The notes: generated by a model not told the origin, from the letters alone. DNA of 8,368 nucleotides from Kiritimatiellales bacterium (GCA_030621805.1 JAUXGY010000065.1:1-8368), one strand, 5' to 3'; shown: positions 1-7,300, numbered from the stretch's first letter. Numbers and translations: made by a program.

Positions 1-163
1 CCCCCCCCTGCGGATCACATGACTGATACCAAATTAACTTGAGTCGTATTTATCCCTCGCTCGTTCGCTCTGCTCACTAAAGACGCAGAGGCCTGCGACC
101 CTCCAGCTATATAAACCCGTCCTGTGCAGATCAAGTGTCGCCCCAAAAAAGCTTTCTTTTTCT

Positions 164-183
164 GCAAACATCCGTATGTTTGC
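164..183 (+). promoter_or_regulatory. Hairpin in the 5' leader of the alkaline phosphatase gene
   Basis: GCAAACAT (164-171) and ATGTTTGC (176-183) form a perfect 8-bp stem with the 4-nt loop CCGT. It ends 13 nt before the GGAG ribosome binding site at 197-200. No T-run follows, so it is not a normal intrinsic terminator. A 5' untranslated region stem affecting mRNA stability or translation is possible. The structure is seen directly; the function is inference. Confidence 0.4.
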
Positions 184-196
184 GCGCTTATTAAAT

Positions 197-200
197 GGAG
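197..200 (+). promoter_or_regulatory. Ribosome binding site that sets the alkaline phosphatase start at 207
   Basis: GGAG lies six bases upstream of the ATG at 207. An in-frame ATG at 195 overlaps this site and has no Shine-Dalgarno of its own. Starting at 207 also gives a cleaner signal peptide (MRIK then a hydrophobic core), so 207 is preferred. Confidence 0.7.
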
Positions 201-206
201 CTTCCC

Positions 207-1316
207 ATGCGCATAAAACCTGTTTGCTTGATGTTTTTCACAGTGGTCCTGTTAACGATTCAAGCCTCTGCCTCCCCCAAGAATATTATCCTTTTCATTG
301 GCGACGGCATGGGCGCAAGCCAACTTTCAGCCGCCAAATATATAAAGGGCGAACTACAGATGGAGCGCTGCACAGTCGGTGGACTTGCCACCACCCACAG
401 CATCGACCGGATGGTGACCGACTCCGCCGCCGCAGGCACGGCGCTGGCCACGGGTCATAAAACCACCAACGGCACCATTGCCCAGACCCCGCAAGGCACT
501 CCGCTGAAAACCGCGCTGGAAATAGCGGAGGAACAAGGCAAATCAACGGGGCTGGTGGCCACCAGCGCCATCACCCATGCCACCCCGGCCTCCTTCGGAG
601 CGCATGTTCCAAGTCGGGGCATGCAAGCCGAAATCGCGGAGCAGCTCGCCGCCCAGGAGATCGAAGTCCTTTTCGGAGGCGGGCACGCATTTTTTATTCC
701 CCAATCGATGGAAGGCAGCATGCGCAAGGACGACAAAAACGTGCTCGAAACCCTGGAAAGCCGGATGACGGTCATCACCACCGAAGAGGAATTCAAAGCC
801 TTGGGAACCCCGAACCGCGTGGCGGGGCTTTTCGCAGATAACGGCTTGCCCAAAGTTTCGGAGGGACGCATCGAACTCGCCGCCATGACCCAGAAAGCAA
901 TTCAGGTACTTGCACAAAACAAGAAGGGCTTTTTCCTAATGGTGGAAGGATCGCAGATCGACTGGGCCGGCCACGCCAACGATGCAGAATATGTCCTGCG
1001 CGAAACCCTCGATTTCGATGATGCGGTAGGCGTGAGTCTCGACTTTGCTGAGCACGACGGAAACACGCTCGTTATCGTAACCGCCGACCATGAGACCGGC
1101 GGATTTGCTGTACTAGACGGATCGGTTGGCAGCAATACCGTATCCAAGACCGCCTTCGCCACCAAAACGCATTCCGCCACCATGGTTCCGGTTTTAGCGT
1201 ACGGCCCGGGATCGGAAGCCTTTGGCGGAATAATCGACAACACCGACATTGGAAGCCAGATCATCCGCTATCTGGAAGAAGACCGGCAGGGCTTCTTCAA
1301 ACGCCTTTTCCAATAG
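207..1316 (+). CDS. Secreted alkaline phosphatase (short, TAB5-like type)
   Basis: This 369-residue enzyme is expected to hydrolyse phosphate monoesters outside the cytoplasm and release inorganic phosphate. Residues 1 to about 22 form a signal peptide: basic MRIK, a hydrophobic core, and an ASA-type cleavage site before SPKNI. All metal and catalytic positions of the alkaline phosphatase fold are visible: Asp33 in IGDGM, the nucleophile Ser73 in VTDSAAAGT, Thr126 in THATPA, Glu247/Asp252/His256 in VEGSQIDWAGH, Asp294-His295 in TADHETGG, and His322 in KTHSATMVPV. At the positions of E. coli Asp153 and Lys328 it has His124 and Trp253, the pair known from the cold-active TAB5 enzyme. It is about 100 residues shorter than E. 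coli PhoA, so peripheral insertions are missing. The gene appears to stand alone. No Pho box was recognised. Family assignment is secure; the in vivo substrate is unknown. Confidence 0.95.
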   Translation: MRIKPVCLMFFTVVLLTIQASASPKNIILFIGDGMGASQLSAAKYIKGELQMERCTVGGLATTHSIDRMVTDSAAAGTALATGHKTTNGTIAQTPQGTPLKTALEIAEEQGKSTGLVATSAITHATPASFGAHVPSRGMQAEIAEQLAAQEIEVLFGGGHAFFIPQSMEGSMRKDDKNVLETLESRMTVITTEEEFKALGTPNRVAGLFADNGLPKVSEGRIELAAMTQKAIQVLAQNKKGFFLMVEGSQIDWAGHANDAEYVLRETLDFDDAVGVSLDFAEHDGNTLVIVTADHETGGFAVLDGSVGSNTVSKTAFATKTHSATMVPVLAYGPGSEAFGGIIDNTDIGSQIIRYLEEDRQGFFKRLFQ

Positions 1317-1341
1317 TCGGAAATACCTTTTTCCTTCTATT

Positions 1342-1354
1342 CCCCGGGTCGGGG
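1342..1354 (+). terminator. Weak hairpin after the alkaline phosphatase gene
   Basis: CCCCG-GGT-CGGGG forms a 5-bp GC-rich stem 25 nt after the stop codon. No clear T-run follows (CACTCGGGATATTTGATT), so this is a poor intrinsic terminator candidate. It is given only because no better one exists. Confidence 0.2.
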
Positions 1355-1381
1355 CACTCGGGATATTTGATTACTGAAATA

Positions 1382-1543
1382 ATGAGTGATGTAAATATAT
1401 TCAGGTTAATAGGAGCCTCTTTTCTCTGTGTAGGAATCCTATTAATGATCTTTCATAAACGATTGGGAGAATCGTCTAAGCAACGTATTGAGGCAGTCAC
1501 TGCACCTGAAGAAAAGGGGTCACCCCTCGGGCCCCTTGGGTGA
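1382..1543 (+). CDS. Possible truncated one-helix membrane protein
   Basis: This 53-codon ORF (ATG at 1382, TGA at 1541-1543) encodes an N-terminal hydrophobic segment, roughly residues 6-24 (IFRLIGASFLCVGILLMIF). A basic and polar tail follows (HKRLGESSKQRIEAV). The last eight residues (GSPLGPLG plus neighbours) are encoded by the palindrome at 1514-1549, so the original reading frame probably continued elsewhere and was cut. There is no Shine-Dalgarno before the ATG. A single helix followed by a basic linker resembles the start of small membrane proteins such as DUF3592, but that link is weak and based on layout only. It could also be a chance ORF. Confidence 0.3.
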   Translation: MSDVNIFRLIGASFLCVGILLMIFHKRLGESSKQRIEAVTAPEEKGSPLGPLG

Positions 1544-1703
1544 CCCCTTGGGCATACTTACGGTAGCGCTCCACCCATTTATAGCCGGTCTTCCGACTGA
1601 TCCCGTACTCGACACACAATGAGCTAAAACTCTGTTGATACTTTTCGGCCAACAGCACAAATCCTATACATTCTTCCATAACCAACACTTCCTTCCAAGC
1701 CAT
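1497..1703 (-). pseudogene. IS481-family transposase, N-terminal fragment
   Basis: Codons 1-51 give the N-terminal helix-turn-helix typical of IS481-family transposases: MAWKEVLVMEE, then SLCVEYGISRKTGYKWVERY. The segment GISRKTGYKW is the recognition-helix signature and would bind the element's ends. A full transposase is about 300 residues and has a C-terminal DDE integrase domain. Here homology stops at about residue 52, where the frame enters the palindrome at 1514-1549. The remaining residues (GVTQGARGVTPFLQVQ) are read from that palindrome and flanking DNA. No DDE domain is left, so it cannot be an active transposase, though the short DNA-binding fragment might still be made. It starts at ATG 1703 with GGAGG six bases upstream, inside a hairpin loop. 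Confidence 0.85.
1514..1549. repeat. 12-bp perfect inverted repeat between two broken reading frames
   Basis: AAGGGGTCACCC (1514-1525) and GGGTGACCCCTT (1538-1549) are perfect reverse complements around a 12-nt GC-rich centre. The repeat lies where the transposase fragment (minus strand) loses similarity, at codon 52, and where the small plus-strand ORF ends. It could be a mobile palindrome, the end of a second element, or a terminator-like hairpin (ending CCCCTTGGG, no real T-run). GGGGTC/GACCCC palindromes are known to me near some transposase genes, but I cannot confirm a family here. Confidence 0.6.
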
Positions 1704-1734
1704 GAGTTACCTCCACGGCTTGGAAGGAAGTGTT
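1684..1734 (-). promoter_or_regulatory. 18-bp-arm hairpin covering the transposase start
   Basis: AACACTTCCTTCCAAGCC (1684-1701) and GGCTTGGAAGGAAGTGTT (1717-1734) are perfect reverse complements separated by 15 nt. In minus-strand RNA the loop shows GGAGG (1714-1710). The G of the start codon and the next codons form the 3' arm. Such a stem should hinder ribosome loading. Structures of this kind are known in insertion sequences, where they silence transposase translation from transcripts entering from outside. The pairing is seen directly; the silencing role is inferred. Confidence 0.7.
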
Positions 1735-3523
1735 ACCTATGTGCCCGGTTCAGACCCTTTCCCTTTCTCGGCGCATTGGGCCCGCGGCCAATTAGGTCGA
1801 GTAAGGCTTGATATTTAGGGGTATCGAGGTGTTTAACATCCTCGATGGCACCCCAGCTTCCGTACCGACTGTATCGCCCAGACAGTTGAAAATAGACAAA
1901 AAGATCGCCCCCGATATCGAACCAATTCTCGGCTAAATCCATTTGAATCAGATCCTGAATACGCGGATCGCGGTTAGCCCGAATTCGGTTTTGAATATTA
2001 ATGGTTTTTCCGCCACCCGAGTCGGGACCTCCCTCATAACAAACGGCCTTTAATCCATACTCATCGGCAAGTTCAATCAGGGAGACTCGCTTGCTGTTTT
2101 TCTCAATGCTCTGTTCTGCATGCTCTAAAATGTCATCGACCGATTCCCCTTCGGTGAGCGATCCATTGAGGTGAAAGTATAGGGCTCCTCCCAACGCGTA
2201 GAGATGTTCATTCAGAGGTTTCCAATGCTTGGAAGCCCATTTCAATTGCGATTCCCATTGGGCATCAATGAAGCTAAACCAATGCGCATAAATCGGGCGA
2301 ATTTTATCCAGCATAGGCCCTTTTCCAATCTGATCGGCAAAGATCTCGGCAAAAATATGGCCGATGTCGATGACTCGGTTCATATGCCGACGACGGGCGA
2401 GCACCTCTTCGTCGGCTTGATGGTCGCTGATGAGAAGACTCTCATCGTCTTGCGCGTCTTGTTGAGCCGCCATTTTATTGTAGGTATATTGGGAAAATCC
2501 GTAATTCCAAACCTCGTTGCTGTGTTCAAGATAAATTTTCAGGTTGGGGTTCAGTGGCTCACAGGTTTTAACGCCATCAGCGAGATTATAATCACCGCTC
2601 ACATCCACACTCCCCATATCGATGCCGGAGTGCATCAAAATGGCCAGCTTTTTGATGTAGTCGTCATCCGCCGAGACAGGAATACAGATCCACAGATCTT
2701 TTTCGGCCGCATTGCTAAGTTCAATCACATACTCCCACGCCGTTTGATTGCGCCGGTTACCCCAGTTCCGCTGGGTGGCATCGGTGATTCGATTGCGGTT
2801 GGTATCCCAACGGGTGATGTTACTGGGCCACGGATCTTTCTGATAGGGATTGCTGTTGTTGGTGTGGGTCCAATCCATGAAACGCAAAACGGGAAAGGGA
2901 ACCAGTGATGCAAGAAATTCATCGGTGAACGTCTGCTCCGATCGGTCGTGATAACCGGGGCGGATCAACGTGAGGTTTTGAATTCCGTTGTCTGTATTGT
3001 GAAACTCAAGCGCGAGCAACCCCGAGTGCTCTCCCCACTCCACGTTATTCGAGTTTTGGGGGTCTTTGGGATCGTAGGAGCCTTTGATATACACATCGGC
3101 AGTCGTGAGGTTCTGGGCTTCGTCATAGTGCTGATTTGAAATGATAAACAACTTACCGGGTTCGGCAGACCGGAGTTCAGCATGGCCCTTAAAACGAAGT
3201 TTGTAGGTTCCGCTAACATCGAGTTGTCGCTCTTCGCCATCATCGTAGGGCGCTCCCCACCACGCACCAAACAGTCGCAAGTCAAACAAGCAGGATTTGG
3301 CATCCTCGGTGGGCCAGCCATTCACATCGACCGCAGCGGGGGTTCCACCCAATCGCAGCCACTCGGTTGCATATTGGGCGGCATTCACAAACTCCAAAGC
3401 CCAACCCCCCGCCCCGCTCAGGCCGATCCCCAGTTTATCGGGATGAGTCGCCGCCGAGGCGCTCCACGAAATCAGGAACAAGGAGAGAAGGTGTACAGAA
3501 ATAATCCAATTCATTTTTTTCAT
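1733..3523 (-). CDS. Secreted glycoside-hydrolase-like protein (clan GH-A-like), 3' end altered
   Basis: From ATG 3523 this is a 596-residue exported protein of unassigned family. Residues 1 to about 24 form a signal peptide (MKKMNW, hydrophobic core, ASA-A cleavage site). The region around 270-345 alternates strand and helix as in a (beta/alpha)8 barrel. It ends in YLEHSNEVWN, where Asn336-Glu337 matches the Asn-Glu acid/base pair of clan GH-A glycosidases. A second candidate, Glu497 in AVCYEGGPD, could be the nucleophile. Near the C-terminus (about 540-562) come FVYFQLSGRYSRYGSWGAIED and TPKYQALL, as I recall from planctomycete proteins annotated as cellulose-binding. Substrate is unknown. 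The last residues (about LNRAHR) and the stop are read from insertion-sequence-like DNA, so the native C-terminus was replaced, probably with small loss. A longer start at 3547 lacks the GGGAGG that precedes 3523. The gene lies 70 nt downstream of the CDP-alcohol transferase gene on the same strand. Confidence 0.75.
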   Translation of the reverse strand: MKKMNWIISVHLLSLFLISWSASAATHPDKLGIGLSGAGGWALEFVNAAQYATEWLRLGGTPAAVDVNGWPTEDAKSCLFDLRLFGAWWGAPYDDGEERQLDVSGTYKLRFKGHAELRSAEPGKLFIISNQHYDEAQNLTTADVYIKGSYDPKDPQNSNNVEWGEHSGLLALEFHNTDNGIQNLTLIRPGYHDRSEQTFTDEFLASLVPFPVLRFMDWTHTNNSNPYQKDPWPSNITRWDTNRNRITDATQRNWGNRRNQTAWEYVIELSNAAEKDLWICIPVSADDDYIKKLAILMHSGIDMGSVDVSGDYNLADGVKTCEPLNPNLKIYLEHSNEVWNYGFSQYTYNKMAAQQDAQDDESLLISDHQADEEVLARRRHMNRVIDIGHIFAEIFADQIGKGPMLDKIRPIYAHWFSFIDAQWESQLKWASKHWKPLNEHLYALGGALYFHLNGSLTEGESVDDILEHAEQSIEKNSKRVSLIELADEYGLKAVCYEGGPDSGGGKTINIQNRIRANRDPRIQDLIQMDLAENWFDIGGDLFVYFQLSGRYSRYGSWGAIEDVKHLDTPKYQALLDLIGRGPNAPRKGKGLNRAHR

Positions 3524-3528
3524 TCGAA

Positions 3529-3534
3529 CCTCCC
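3529..3534 (-). promoter_or_regulatory. Ribosome binding site that sets the glycosidase-like start at 3523
   Basis: The minus strand reads GGGAGG, five bases (TTCGA), then ATG at 3523. This site lies inside the extended ORF that would begin at 3547. It supports the shorter protein, which begins directly with a signal peptide. Confidence 0.75.
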
Positions 3535-3584
3535 AGAAACGTATCACTCATCAAACCTAAAACATGAGGATAGCACCACTTGGT

Positions 3585-3611
3585 CGCAAGGTCCTACTCT
3601 TCCGCCTTGCG
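3585..3611 (-). terminator. Hairpin spanning the stop codon of the CDP-alcohol transferase gene
   Basis: CGCAAGG (3585-3591) and CCTTGCG (3605-3611) can form a 7-bp stem with a 13-nt loop that contains the TAG stop (3596-3594 on the minus strand). No U-run follows, so it is not a standard terminator. It may only attenuate or stabilise an mRNA continuing into the glycosidase-like gene. Confidence 0.2.
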
Positions 3612-4259
3612 TTTGTTTTCCATATCAATTTTCCAGAGCATCTTCTGCGTCTGATAGACCGTCACGAACAGCGCAAACATTGCACCCGTCAGTACCACTG
3701 GTAGCACCAACTCAATCTTCGACTTGTCGGGAAACACAATAATACCTGTGTTCACCAAAATAAAAATCCCCCGTACCTCCGTCGGTCCGATCCCCATGTA
3801 GGCAATCTTAAACTTACCCGTCGCCGCGAACGACAGGAACGAATTGACCATGAATGCGCCAAAGAGCGCGAGGAGGAAGAAGATCAAGTATTTATTGTGA
3901 TCCTGCACCATCAGGCCATAGCCGATCAGGATCGAGCAGAGAAAGATATAGTCGAGGAAGTGGTCCATGTAGTAGCCCCACTTGATCAGCCCCGTATTGC
4001 GCCGTCGCCCGATTTCTCCATCCAGCAGATCGGTAATGTATTGCCCGAAGATCGCAAACGAAACTACCCATAAAAAGTGAATATTATAGCGAGCGAGAAA
4101 ACTAAAAAACACAATCATCGCACACCACAACACCGTCGTCATCGTGAGGTGATAGGTCTCCACCTTTTTCGGCACCATCGGCACCAGCCAGTCCTTCAAC
4201 CGATTCTCCGCATTAGCCAGCAGCCAAGTCCCCTCTTTCTTATCCCCATGAAATGCCAT
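3594..4259 (-). CDS. CDP-alcohol phosphatidyltransferase family membrane protein
   Basis: This 221-residue integral membrane enzyme belongs to the family that moves a phosphatidyl (or similar) group from a CDP-activated donor to an alcohol, releasing CMP. The metal-binding signature is clear: Asp77-x2-Asp80-Gly81 in DLLDGEIGRRR, then Gly95-x3-Asp99-x3-Asp103 in WGYYMDHFLD. It differs from the textbook DGxxAR-x8-GxxxDxxxD: Gly84 replaces Ala, and nine rather than eight residues separate Arg85 from Gly95. About six hydrophobic segments are visible, near 40-57, 61-76, 103-118, 124-145, 163-177 and 184-203. The N-terminus is polar and probably cytoplasmic, and the C-terminus is charged (MENKRKAEE). 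The start is supported by AGGAGG (4273-4268) eight bases upstream. The acceptor alcohol cannot be told from the sequence: glycerol phosphate, inositol, serine and other alcohols are all used in this family. It diverges from mfd. Confidence 0.88.
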   Translation of the reverse strand: MAFHGDKKEGTWLLANAENRLKDWLVPMVPKKVETYHLTMTTVLWCAMIVFFSFLARYNIHFLWVVSFAIFGQYITDLLDGEIGRRRNTGLIKWGYYMDHFLDYIFLCSILIGYGLMVQDHNKYLIFFLLALFGAFMVNSFLSFAATGKFKIAYMGIGPTEVRGIFILVNTGIIVFPDKSKIELVLPVVLTGAMFALFVTVYQTQKMLWKIDMENKRKAEE

Positions 4260-4287
4260 GTGCTTCCCCTCCTAAGATGAAGAAGTC

Positions 4288-4316
4288 ATCATTGACTACG
4301 CAATCGAATCGGTAAA
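4288..4316 (-). promoter_or_regulatory. Candidate promoter for the CDP-alcohol transferase gene
   Basis: On the minus strand TTTACC (4316-4311), a 17-bp spacer and AATGAT (4293-4288) match sigma-70 boxes at four of six positions each. The spacing to the ribosome binding site at 4273 is plausible. The short divergent spacer must hold a promoter for this gene unless it is internal to another unit, but the boxes are weak. Confidence 0.25.
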
Positions 4317-4318
4317 TT
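4292..4318 (+). promoter_or_regulatory. Candidate promoter for mfd
   Basis: TTGACT (4292-4297) is a good -35 box. TAAATT (4313-4318) could be a -10 box, but the spacer would be only 15 bp; the alternative hexamer AATTAA at 17 bp is poorer. If correct, transcription would begin at or near the ATG at 4327. The -35 box overlaps the candidate -10 of the divergent gene. Confidence 0.3.
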
Positions 4319-4326
4319 AAAAAGCC

Positions 4327-7300
4327 ATGTTTATCCTACCAAAACATAACGAGCCCACTACACTTCCACCTATGACACTTCGTTCAGGAAAAACAAGCAC
4401 CCCCCGGGTCGACCGGGCGGTGCTTAAAGGCGTTACTGCCGGACATGCACACATGGCCGACGCACCCATCACCGCGCAGGCTCTCTTTGCCCTCGGGGTT
4501 TTCCGGCATCTAAAACTCCCCCTCCTCTGGGTAGCCGCCGACGTCCGAGAAATGGAGCGCCTTCACGAATCCACCTGCACTCTTGTAGACGCGACGTCCC
4601 CATCGCACACGCCGCGCAAGAAAAGCGACGAGGACGTCGCTTCTACAATCCACCTTTTCCAGCCGATGGAAAAAGACCCCGCGGTCTTCGGCGAACATCT
4701 AAAACTAGTACAACACCTCGCCGAAAAAAACCGGCTCATCATCATCACTTGTCCGCAAGCGTTGGAACAAGATGTTCCCGTGACGGGAAAATCGAAGCAA
4801 GCCGTGCGCACACTCACCGTCGGCGAAACACACCGCCCCGACGAGCTGACCAATTGGATGAGCAACGCCGGTTATGAATTTGGCGTGGAGGTCTATTCCC
4901 AAGGCGAAGCCGCCCTGCGCGGCGGGATCCTCGACTGCTGGCCTCCCGGTGCCCCCCGCCCCGTCCGCATCGAATTCTTTGGCAACGAGATCGACTCCAT
5001 CCGCCTCTTCGACGACCAGACCCAATGCTCTATCGAAAAGACTCACGCCATAAAACTTCCCCAAATGAATTTTGGCTTTGCGGGCAACAACACCTGCCCG
5101 CTCACCGGGCTTCTCCCTCCCAATACCCTCATCGTCAATGCAATCACAACTCAATCCTCACGCCTCACGCTCAAAACCGACTTTCAACATTACGAAACCA
5201 ATCTCTCCGCAGCCTCCCTCACCACCACCCCCAAAGAGGCCGAGCGAGCTCGCCGTAATTTCGTGGAGCAACGTTGTGCCGAGGCTTCCAAAGATTGGAA
5301 TATCCATTTCTTTTTTGAAACCAAGGGAACCCTCGCTCGATTCCGCGAGCTTTATGAGGCGTTTGGCGGCTTCCACGCCTTGAACCTCCACCAAGGCGTG
5401 CTGCACGAAAGCGCGACCGATCCCTCCCGTAAAATTCGAATCATCACAGAGAGCGATTTCTACGCCTACCACACGAACCGCAGCGCCCACGCACGCAACG
5501 CCAAGCGCTTCAAGAAACAGGAACGTGTTTCCGAAGCCGCCGATATTCAGCCCGGCGATTTTGTGGTGCACGTCGAGCACGGCGTCGGTAAATATCTTGG
5601 CCTCGTCGAAACCACCTTCAGCGGACGGAGCATGGAAGTGCTCTCCATTGAATATGCCAAAGGCGAAAAGGTCTATCTGCCCGTCACTCAGGCACACCTG
5701 CTCACACGCTACAAAGGAATGGGAAAGCACACCCCCAAACCACACATCCTCGGCGGCCGAAAATGGAAAAACGACAAAGCCACCGCGCAGGAAGCCGTCC
5801 AGGATCTCGCCGGCAAGCTGCTGCAAACCCAGGCCGAACGACAAGCCAAGCGCGGCTTTCGATTTTCCAAAGACACCGCTATGCAGGCCGAATTCGAGGC
5901 CGCCTTTCCCTACACCGAAACCCCCGACCAACTCACCGCATCCGACGAGCTTAAACGCGATATGGAAAAAACCCGGCCGATGGATCGCCTGCTCTGCGGT
6001 GACGTCGGCTTCGGCAAAACCGAAGTCGCCATGCGCGCCGCCTTCAAAGCCATTATGGATGGAAAGCAGGTCGCCGTACTCGTTCCCACCACCGTACTCG
6101 CGCAACAGCACTATGAAAGCTTCGTCGAACGCATGGCCGCCTTCCCCGTGCGGATCGACATGGTCAGCCGCTTCCGCACTCGCAGCCAGCAAAACAAAAC
6201 CCTTGGCCAAACACTCGATGGCGAAGTCGACCTCCTCATCGGCACCCACCGCCTTCTCTCAAAAGACGTCGGCTTCAAAAACCTTGGCCTCGTCATTATC
6301 GACGAAGAGCAACGCTTTGGTGTCGAAGCCAAAGAGCGCCTCAAAGAACTACGCAAGCAAGTCGATCTCATCACCATGTCGGCCACCCCCATCCCCCGCA
6401 CGCTCTACATGGGTATGACCGGCGTCCGAGACCTCAGCACCATCAAAACCGCACCCCAAGAACGCCAACCCGTCGACACCCACGTCATCCCCTATGATGA
6501 AGAGATCGTCGCCAAAGCCATCCGCATGGAGCTCCACCGTAACGGTCAAATCTTCTATCTGCACAACCGCGTCAAAACCATCCACCTTGTCGACAATAAA
6601 CTTCGCGCCCTTGTCCCCGAAGCGCGCATCGCTGTCGCCCACGGGCAGATGCCCGAAAAAGAACTCTCCGAAATCATGCACGCCTTTGTACAGGGGCGCT
6701 TCGATGTCCTGCTCTGCACCACCATCATCGAAAGCGGTGTCGATATTCCCAACTGCAACACCATGATCATCGAAAACGCCGAACGCTTCGGCCTCTCTGA
6801 CCTCTATCAGTTGCGCGGCCGCGTCGGCCGCTCCAACCACAAAGCCTTCGCCTATCTCATGCTCTCGCCCGGCGGCAATATGATTGATGCGGCCCGCGAC
6901 CGCATGAATGCCATCCAGCGCTACACCGGCCTCGGTTCCGGCTTCCGCCTCGCCCTCCGCGACCTCGAACTCCGTGGCGCAGGTAATATGCTCGGCGCCA
7001 AACAGAGCGGCCACATCTCCACTATCGGCTTCGATCTCTACTGCCAGCTCCTTCGTCGTACCATCGCCATTCTAAAAGGGAAACGACCGCCGCCGCTCAT
7101 GGATGTTGTCGTCAAGCTCGACTTCCTCGACCTCTCGCCGAAGGTGGGAAAAAGCGAACATGGAGCCTTCATTCCCTACGACTACATCGAAGACGAAAAC
7201 CAACGGCTCCGCCTCTATCAGCGCATCTCTGCGCTCGCCAGCAAATCCGAAATCACCCAAATCAAGCGCGAAATAAAAGACCGCTTCGGCAAACTTCCCG

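Larger units (their letters stand above)
1..206 (+). other. Leader region before the alkaline phosphatase gene
   Basis: No gene is visible here. The stretch opens with eight C residues. At about 55-78 it has a pyrimidine-rich run of imperfect CTCG/GCTC repeats, followed by a weak 6-bp inverted repeat (CTCTGC/GCAGAG). An AT-rich TATATAA at 108-114 could be a -10 element, but no convincing -35 box lies at the usual distance, so I do not call a promoter. The hairpin at 164-183 is listed separately. Any upstream gene lies outside the window. Confidence 0.5.
1514..1755 (-). mobile_element. IS481-like insertion sequence remnant (left end only)
   Basis: This remnant comprises the transposase 5' end, its hairpin leader, and outer sequence (TGTTACCTATGTGCCCGG at 1731-1748) that looks like the element's left end. 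The exact terminal base is not determinable from one copy, so 1755 is approximate. The right end and most of the transposase are gone. The element is oriented so that it is read in the same direction as the glycosidase-like gene to its right. Confidence 0.55.

Noticed and set aside
55..92. CTCG/GCTC-rich tract and CTCTGC/GCAGAG repeat as a CRISPR or origin-like array
   Set aside because: The repeats are imperfect and too short, with no regular spacers and no DnaA-box pattern.
2386..2416. 8-bp inverted repeat GCCGACGA/TCGTCGGC inside the glycosidase-like gene
   Set aside because: It is short, with a 15-nt loop, in an acidic Asp/Glu-rich coding stretch where such repeats arise easily; its sequence is only loosely like the mfd palindrome.
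2204..2908. 234-codon plus-strand ORF opposite the glycosidase-like gene
   Set aside because: It is antisense to the region with the catalytic motif, with no recognisable family or ribosome binding site.
5158..6249. Long minus-strand ORF (363 codons) opposite mfd
   Set aside because: It is fully antisense to conserved Mfd domains; its glycine- and alanine-rich composition is what a mirror frame of GC-biased codons gives, and there is no ribosome binding site or known motif.
5525..6418. 297-codon plus-strand ORF overlapping mfd in another frame
   Set aside because: It is low-complexity (Ser, Pro, Lys), produced by the +1 frame of mfd codons, with no domain.
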